DNA of 64,000 nt. It comes from Collinsella sp. Lineage in GTDB: Bacteria > Actinomycetota > Coriobacteriia > Coriobacteriales > Coriobacteriaceae. The first letter of the stretch is position 1. Each line of letters starts with the position of its first letter. The position numbers were made by a program, and so were the translations under genes. Location of the stretch: the NCBI GenBank assembly GCA_019414245.1, contig DXMK01000017.1:48588-112587 (forward strand), in the 5' to 3' direction. The notes beneath the pieces are model-generated. The model worked only from the letters and a program-made list of their open reading frames with translations, had not been told where the DNA came from and did no database searches. Positions 59,267 to 64,000 of this stretch are shown piece after piece.

Positions 59267-60445
59267 ATGACCGCAGGTCAAAACCGCATACCCGTGAATC
59301 TTGACTATGCCGCCTCGACGCCCATGCGCGCCGAGGCGCTCCTTGCGCAGCGCGAGTACGACGACAGCGAGCTTGCCGGCGTCAACCCCAACTCGCTGCA
59401 TTCGCTCGGCCGCAAGGCTGCCGCGCGTCTGGAGGTTGCACGTCGCGAGATCGCCCGCAGCTTTGGCGCGCGCGTCCGCCCGTCCGAGATTGTACTGACC
59501 AACGGCGGCACCGAAGCCAACCAGCTGGCGCTGCTCGGTCTTGCCGAGGGCGCTCGTCAGCGCGATCGCAAGCGCGATCGTGTAATCGTTTCGGCCATCG
59601 AGCACGATTCGATTCTGGACAACCTGCCGTTGCTGCGTGCCGCCGGCTTTACCGTCGACCTGGTGCAGCCCTGCCGCATGGGCTACATTGAGCCTGCCAC
59701 GCTTGTCGAGCTGCTAGGCGACGACGTGGCGCTCGTGAGCATCATGGTTGCCAACAACGAGACCGGCGTGGTGCAGCCCATCCGCGAGCTTGCCGCGGCC
59801 ACGCATACCGTTGGCGCCCTGTTCCACACCGATGCCATCCAGGGGTATCTGCATATTCCGCTCGATGTCACCGAGCTGGGCGTCGACGCCATGTCCGTCG
59901 CAGCCCACAAGATTGGCGGTCCCGTGGCATCTGGCGCACTCTACCTTAAGAGCCGCACGCCGCTGCGCCCGCGCATCTTTGGCGGCGGACAGGAGGCCGG
60001 TCGTCGTGCCGGCACGCAAGACCTGCGAACGCAGCTCGCCTTTGCCGCTGCCGCCTCGTCTCTGACGCCCCATGTGGCTCAGGAGCGCGCGAAGCTGCAA
60101 GCCCTTTCCGACAAGCTCTACGCCACGCTTACGGCCCACCAGCGCATTCACGCCACCATGGGCGACTACGCACAGGCCGATCGCCTGCCGGGCATGGTGT
60201 CGATCTACGTTGATGGCATGGACTCCGAGGAGCTCATCGTCAAGCTCGATGCCGCCGGCTTTGAGGTTTCGGCCGGCTCGGCGTGCTCGAGCGGCAGCAT
60301 GGACCCGAGCCATGTGCTCAGCGCCATGGGCATTGGTCGCGAGCAGGCACTAGGTGCACTGCGCATTTCCTTTGACGACCGCGTGAATCCGGACGATCTG
60401 GACGAGTTTGCCCAGACGCTGCTCTCGATCGTAGGCGCCGCATGA
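59267..60445 (+). CDS. Cysteine desulfurase (NifS/IscS-like)
   Basis: PLP enzyme that releases sulfur from cysteine for Fe-S clusters or tRNA thiolation. The 392 residues contain LDYAASTPMR at the start, TNGGTEANQLAL near residue 78, NNETGVVQPI near residue 163, the PLP-Lys in SVAAHKIGGPVASGALY near residue 210 and the active-site Cys in SAGSACSSGSMDPSHVL near residue 340. It overlaps the next gene by four bases (ATGA-type). No scaffold gene (iscU/sufU) or mnmA is adjacent in the window, so the sulfur acceptor is open. Confidence 0.92.
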   Translation: MTAGQNRIPVNLDYAASTPMRAEALLAQREYDDSELAGVNPNSLHSLGRKAAARLEVARREIARSFGARVRPSEIVLTNGGTEANQLALLGLAEGARQRDRKRDRVIVSAIEHDSILDNLPLLRAAGFTVDLVQPCRMGYIEPATLVELLGDDVALVSIMVANNETGVVQPIRELAAATHTVGALFHTDAIQGYLHIPLDVTELGVDAMSVAAHKIGGPVASGALYLKSRTPLRPRIFGGGQEAGRRAGTQDLRTQLAFAAAASSLTPHVAQERAKLQALSDKLYATLTAHQRIHATMGDYAQADRLPGMVSIYVDGMDSEELIVKLDAAGFEVSAGSACSSGSMDPSHVLSAMGIGREQALGALRISFDDRVNPDDLDEFAQTLLSIVGAA

Positions 60446-61251
60446 TCATCGCGGAACTCGAGCGTGCACTGCTGGCACGCTATCCTAAGACGGACGCCGA
60501 ACCATGGGACCACGTAGGCTTATCCGTAGGCGACCCCGACGACGAGATCCGTGGCGTAGCCTGCGCGCTCGATGCCACCAGGGACAACGTGCAGCGCACC
60601 TTGGAAGCCGGAGCCAACGTGCTGCTGACGCATCATCCCATATACATCAAGGCACCCGAGGCCTTTTGTCCGGCGGATGCCACACGACCCCAGTGCAGTG
60701 CGGCCCTCTACGAGGCTGCCCGCTGCGGGGTGAGCATTATCTCGCTCCACACCAACCTGGACCGCTCGCACGAAGCCCATGTCTGCCTGAGCAAGCTGCT
60801 GGGTGCCGCACCCGTGAGCTCACTGGAGCACGTGGACGACCCCGAGGCCACCGGCCTGGGCGCACTTGCAACGCTCAACGACCCGTGCACGCTGCGCGAT
60901 CTTGCCACCCGTGCTGCCACGGCCTTTGGCAGCGACCCGCGTGTGTGGGGCAAAGCTGATCGCCCGTGCCGCACCGTCGCCATTTTGGGCGGCTCCCTGG
61001 GCGACTTCGGAGAGCTCGCCATCGCCGCGGGCGCAGATGTTGTCGTGACGGGCGAGGCGGGCTACCACGTGGCACAGGACCTTGCCTTGCGCGGGCTGCC
61101 GGTGATCTTGCTCGGCCACGACCGCTCCGAGGAGCCGTTCGTTGATATATTGATGAACTCTGCAGTTGACGCCGGGGTCGACCCCCGTCATGCGATTAAA
61201 ATACTGAACCCTTGCCAATGGTGGACTGTGACAAAAGGAGAGAACTTATGA
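60442..61251 (+). CDS. Nif3-like dinuclear metal-centre protein
   Basis: A 269-residue member of the Nif3/YqfO family. It shows EPWDHVGLSVGDPDDEI near residue 20, the metal-binding THHPIYIK near residue 63, SLHTNLDRSHEAHV near residue 98 and GEAGYHVAQDLALRGLPVILLGHDRSE near residue 205. Family members are annotated as GTP cyclohydrolase I type 2 homologues, but the reaction is not settled. It is usually followed by a coiled-coil zinc-ribbon gene, as here. The ATG overlaps the desulfurase stop. Confidence 0.88.
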   Translation: MIIAELERALLARYPKTDAEPWDHVGLSVGDPDDEIRGVACALDATRDNVQRTLEAGANVLLTHHPIYIKAPEAFCPADATRPQCSAALYEAARCGVSIISLHTNLDRSHEAHVCLSKLLGAAPVSSLEHVDDPEATGLGALATLNDPCTLRDLATRAATAFGSDPRVWGKADRPCRTVAILGGSLGDFGELAIAAGADVVVTGEAGYHVAQDLALRGLPVILLGHDRSEEPFVDILMNSAVDAGVDPRHAIKILNPCQWWTVTKGENL

Positions 61252-61967
61252 GCGCCGGCGCTACGCTACTCAAGCTGCAACAGATCGATTTGGAGCTCGC
61301 CCGCAACAAGAGCGAACTTGCCAATATGCCGGAGCTCAAGGAGCTCGCTTCCAAGCGCAAGACCTACGTTAAGCTCAAGGCCGAAATGACCAAGCTCTAC
61401 GCCCAACGCAAGGACCTGGATATTGAGCTCGACGATCTCAACACCACCGAGATCCAGACCAATAACGCCATCGAGGCCGCTAAGAAGCGCCACGTTGACG
61501 GCTCCGACTACCGCGAGGTACAGGACCTGGAAAACGAGCTCGCCACCCTGGCCAAGCGCCTGGACAAGATTGAGCACACCCGCAAGGATGTCGTTGTCGC
61601 CCACAAAGAGGCGCTCGACCGCGAGACCCGCGCGCAGGCCATCATCGCCAAGTTCGAGGAGGGCGTGAAGGCCGATACCAAGGCCGCCCGCGCCAAGGCT
61701 GCCGACCTGCAGGCTCAGATCGAAGCCGCCACTAAGGAGCGCACCGCTCTTGCCGCCACGCTGCCGGCCAACGTGCTCACCGACTACGAGCGTCTGCTCA
61801 AGCAGTTCCGCGGCTTGGCCGTCGAGACCATCCAGGGCAACATCCCCACGGTCTGCCACACCGCGCTGCAGGCATCGTCCATGAGCGACCTCAACCACGA
61901 CGGTAGCGAGATTACGCACTGTCCGTACTGCCACCGCCTCCTGGTGCTCCCGAGCAAGGAAGCCTAG
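61248..61967 (+). CDS. Coiled-coil protein with degenerate zinc ribbon (CdsZ/DUF164-like)
   Basis: A 239-residue protein. Residues ~5-185 are long charged helices (LLKLQQIDLELARNKSEL, and the HVDGSDYREVQDLENEL hinge seen in this family). The C-terminal part normally is a four-Cys zinc ribbon. Here the second knuckle HCPYCHRLL is intact, but the first keeps only one Cys followed by His (TVCHTALQ). AAAGGAGAGAACTT precedes the ATG at 61248, which overlaps the Nif3-like gene's stop. The role is not known in detail; co-occurrence with nif3-like genes is conserved. Confidence 0.85.
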   Translation: MSAGATLLKLQQIDLELARNKSELANMPELKELASKRKTYVKLKAEMTKLYAQRKDLDIELDDLNTTEIQTNNAIEAAKKRHVDGSDYREVQDLENELATLAKRLDKIEHTRKDVVVAHKEALDRETRAQAIIAKFEEGVKADTKAARAKAADLQAQIEAATKERTALAATLPANVLTDYERLLKQFRGLAVETIQGNIPTVCHTALQASSMSDLNHDGSEITHCPYCHRLLVLPSKEA

Positions 61968-61969
61968 CG

Positions 61970-63184
61970 ATGACGGCGGCATCCAACAATTCAATGCAAC
62001 TTGAGGGAAAAACGATCCTGCTGGGCATTACCGGCGGGATCGCCGCCTATAAGTCGTGCAATATCGTGCGCCTGCTGCAAAAGCGCGGCGCACGTGTCAA
62101 AGTCGTTATGAGCGAGCATGCCACGGAGTTCGTGGGCCCGCTCACGTTCCGCGCGCTCACCAATGAGCCGGTCGCGGTTGGGCTATTCGACGACCCGTCT
62201 GACCCCATCCACCATATCTCGCTTGCGCAGGAGCCCGATCTGGTGGTCGTGGCGCCCGCGACGGCCAATATCATCGCCAAGATGGCCAACGGCATCGCCG
62301 ACGACCTCATCTCCACCACGCTGCTTGCCACGCCGCGCCCCATCGTGATCGCGCCGGCCATGAACAATGGCATGTGGAAGGCGCCGGCAACCCAGGCCAA
62401 TATGGCCACGCTGCGCGACCGCGGGGTGCACGTGGTTGGGCCCGGTAGTGGCTACCTTGCTTGCGGCGACGTGGACACGGGGCGCATGAGCGAGCCCGAG
62501 GACATCGTCGAAGCCATCTGCGAGGTGCTCAATCCCGTGCCGCAAGACCTGGCGGGCAAGCGCATCGTCATCACTGCCGGTCCTACGCACGAACCGATCG
62601 ACCCCGTGCGTTTTATTGGAAACCGATCGTCGGGCAAGATGGGCATCGCCCTGGCGGGGAAGGCCGCTCGCCGCGGTGCCGAGGTCACGCTCGTGCTGGG
62701 ACCGACATCGCTCGATGTTCCCCGCGGCGTGGCGTGCGTAAGCGTGCAGACCGCCGCAGAGATGCTGCAGGCGGCGCTGAGCGCCTTCCAGACGGCCGAC
62801 GCTGCCATTTGCGCCGCCGCCGTCGCCGACTACACGCCGGCGGCCCCGGCGGACCATAAGCTCAAAAAGGCCAACGAGCGCCTGGATCGAATCGAGCTCG
62901 TCGAGACCGTTGACATCTTGGCCGAACTCTCACGCCAAAAGGGCGATCGCCTCGTAATCGGATTTGCTGCCGAGACCGATAACGTCGTCAAGTACGCCGA
63001 GCGCAAATTGGCACGCAAAGGCTGCGATGCCATTATCGCCAACGATGTCTCACGCGCCGATTCGGGCTTTGGAACCGATACCAACAAGGCCTGGATTGTG
63101 AGCACAACGGGTACGAAAGAACTTCCCGTTCTAACAAAACCCCAGCTCGCAGATACAATTTTGGACTTGCTTCAAAATTTATAA
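61970..63184 (+). CDS. coaBC: Bifunctional phosphopantothenoylcysteine decarboxylase/synthase
   Basis: Two steps of coenzyme A synthesis. Residues ~1-190 are CoaC, an FMN decarboxylase with GITGGIAAYKS, the catalytic His in IHHISLA, PAMNNGMW and the substrate-clamp Cys in GYLACGDVDTGRM. Residues ~195-404 are CoaB, with TAGPTHEPIDPVRFIGNRSSGKMG, VADYTP, the Lys in HKLKK and NDVSRADSGFG. Length is typical. It lies two bases after the coiled-coil gene and is the last gene of the plus-strand run before tRNA-Pro. Confidence 0.95.
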   Translation: MTAASNNSMQLEGKTILLGITGGIAAYKSCNIVRLLQKRGARVKVVMSEHATEFVGPLTFRALTNEPVAVGLFDDPSDPIHHISLAQEPDLVVVAPATANIIAKMANGIADDLISTTLLATPRPIVIAPAMNNGMWKAPATQANMATLRDRGVHVVGPGSGYLACGDVDTGRMSEPEDIVEAICEVLNPVPQDLAGKRIVITAGPTHEPIDPVRFIGNRSSGKMGIALAGKAARRGAEVTLVLGPTSLDVPRGVACVSVQTAAEMLQAALSAFQTADAAICAAAVADYTPAAPADHKLKKANERLDRIELVETVDILAELSRQKGDRLVIGFAAETDNVVKYAERKLARKGCDAIIANDVSRADSGFGTDTNKAWIVSTTGTKELPVLTKPQLADTILDLLQNL

Positions 63185-63192
63185 AAAAGTTC

Positions 63193-63222
63193 TTGCACAA
63201 GTCTAAAGTTTCGGGTTAATAT
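63193..63222 (+). promoter_or_regulatory. Promoter of tRNA-Pro
   Basis: TTGCAC (63193-63198) and TAATAT (63217-63222) with an 18-base spacer, ending about 42 bases before the tRNA. It overlaps the few bases after coaBC. Confidence 0.6.
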
Positions 63223-63264
63223 ACTCCCTGTTGCGAGCGAGAGCAGAGCAACAAACAAAAGCTT

Positions 63265-63341
<77 letters not shown>

Positions 63342-63351
63342 GAAGTTTGCA

Positions 63352-63380
63352 GGTCAGGCATCTAGTGCCTGACCTTTTTT
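63352..63380 (+). terminator. Terminator after tRNA-Pro
   Basis: GGTCAGGCA (63352-63360) pairs with TGCCTGACC (63366-63374) around TCTAG, followed by six T residues. Confidence 0.88.
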
Positions 63381-63383
63381 GTT

Positions 63384-63412
63384 TTAAGCAATTGCTTAAT
63401 TTTGATTAAGCA
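63384..63412. promoter_or_regulatory. Palindrome TTAAGCAATTGCTTAA with a third half-site
   Basis: A perfect 16-base palindrome at 63384-63399, and another TTAAGCAA at 63405-63412. Such symmetric AT-rich sites are common operator forms. No gene clearly starts here, and the ~400 bases that follow (to 63808) show only unconvincing short frames, so the role is open. Confidence 0.3.
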
Positions 63413-63808
63413 ACGGGGTGCCAAAAATCTACCTGAGCGATAATCGCCTTTTGCGGTTACTTGCGCGTTTTGCACACGCTTGAGCCGATTTATTAACGCG
63501 ATATGAATCTACATACGCGTAGTTGGTATACAGCCGAGTACAGGCTGTATTTATCGCGGCGATTTACACAGATATAGCGACTGTAACGGACAAGCGTGTC
63601 GCTGTATTTATTCCAGTAGTTCACTTGACCGGTGGGCAAGTGGGCGATTGCAACGATATGCCAAACGGTATGGGCTCTATACGAGGACGCCGCAGAGGTA
63701 ATGGCGGGGGAGTGCGGCAAGCGCTCTGAGAGCTGCTGTATGACCCCATTTCTCCTTAACTCGATAATTTGCGTTTCAAGCCACGAATCGGTCGAGCAAT
63801 TGCCAAAA

Positions 63809-63840
63809 GTAAGGCCCATGCAGGATTGCACGGGCCTTAC
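63809..63840 (-). terminator. Terminator-like hairpin for a minus-strand gene
   Basis: GTAAGGCCC(A)TGCA pairs with TGCA(C)GGGCCTTAC around GGAT. Read on the minus strand it is followed by TTTTGG, so it would end a gene coming from the right edge of the window. Confidence 0.5.
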
Positions 63841-63857
63841 ATCAGATCAAATTTGAG

Positions 63858-64000
63858 CTAGAAGCACCAAACGGGGCAGACGCAACACCATCTCGTCGCG
63901 GCCTCGGCGAGCGACATATCGCAGTCGAGGTAGACATCGAGGAAATCGTCAGGCCCCGCACAGGGGGACCGCGATGGTGGCCACCGCGCCGCCCGAGGGG
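63858..64000 (-). CDS. Possible C-terminus of a gene entering from the right edge
   Basis: A minus-strand frame ends at TAG (63858-63860) and reads DDFLDVYLDCDMSLAEAA, then TRWCCVCPVWCF. It is followed by a terminator-like hairpin. Farther upstream another frame (GGAVATIAVPLCGA, then stop) looks at least as protein-like, so a frameshift or a wrong frame choice is possible. Only 47 codons are visible and no family is recognised. Confidence 0.3.
   Translation of the reverse strand, partial: PRAARWPPSRSPCAGPDDFLDVYLDCDMSLAEAATRWCCVCPVWCF

Noticed and set aside
63493..63856. Short open frames in the last gap (minus 63493-63831, plus 63632-63856)
   Set aside because: They overlap each other on opposite strands, lack ribosome-binding sites, and show no recognisable motif.

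Overview
The window reads as a chromosomal segment of a high-GC Gram-positive bacterium, most likely a gut Coriobacteriia member close to Collinsella. This is inferred from the GC-rich codon use of the core genes, an LPxTG-anchored surface protein, a glgC-glgP-glgB glycogen block and the general look of the proteins; no database was searched.

Layout. (1) 1-5.5 kb, minus strand: glycogen synthesis and breakdown (glgB, glgP, partial glgC). GlgB ends in an unusual Lys/Ala-rich tail, and inverted repeats lie in the divergent promoter region. (2) 5.8-7.3 kb: a HAD phosphatase, a thiamine pyrophosphokinase and a tRNA-Ala. (3) 7.7-27.2 kb: a complete surface-polysaccharide locus. A promoter is followed by about 300 nt of strongly structured leader, a NusG-paralogue antiterminator (LoaP-like), an initiating sugar-phosphate transferase, a rhamnosyltransferase, rmlA, rmlB and an rmlC-rmlD fusion. 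Then come an AT-rich polymerase, a sialyltransferase-like enzyme and a flippase, and then a pseudaminic acid pathway (pseB, pseC, pseF, pseI, pseG). The likely pseH acetyltransferase is interrupted by an in-frame TGA. An extra SDR, an ATP-grasp ligase and a small membrane coiled-coil protein end the operon at a strong terminator. The gene set fits a polymer containing rhamnose and pseudaminic acid, made by the Wzx/Wzy route under processive antitermination.

(4) 27.3-44.7 kb: a variable, defence-like island with lower GC, gene fragments and repeats. It holds two large proteins ending in HEPN-type R-N-x3-H motifs, two copies of the 3' end of a UDP-glucose dehydrogenase gene, and a P-loop ATPase. 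It also has an LPxTG protein with a decayed duplicate, a DUF1828/DUF1829-type two-gene module, and a retron whose reverse transcriptase is fused to a trypsin-like protease. Directly upstream of that RT I find a candidate msr-msd RNA bounded by an 11-bp inverted repeat. An XRE two-gene module, a DUF3825-like protein, a tRNA-Val and a nuclease-like protein follow. (5) 44.7-46.1 kb: two further tRNA-Ala(GGC) genes, each downstream of a ~160-bp repeat with terminal inverted repeats, and a tRNA with CAT anticodon on the minus strand.

(6) 46.1-63.3 kb: a compact plus-strand housekeeping run: ABC-F ATPase, site-2 protease, scpA-scpB, a pseudouridine synthase, cmk, plsC, ispH, a DUF512 protein, der, plsY, gpsA, rpe, a cysteine desulfurase, a Nif3-like protein, a coiled-coil protein, coaBC and tRNA-Pro. 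Many genes overlap or are separated by only a ribosome-binding site. The last ~650 bases hold no convincing complete gene.

The most notable items are the RT-protease retron with its candidate ncRNA, the structured leader of the antiterminator gene, the broken pseH with adjacent candidate tailoring genes, and the HEPN genes lodged among duplicated ugd ends.
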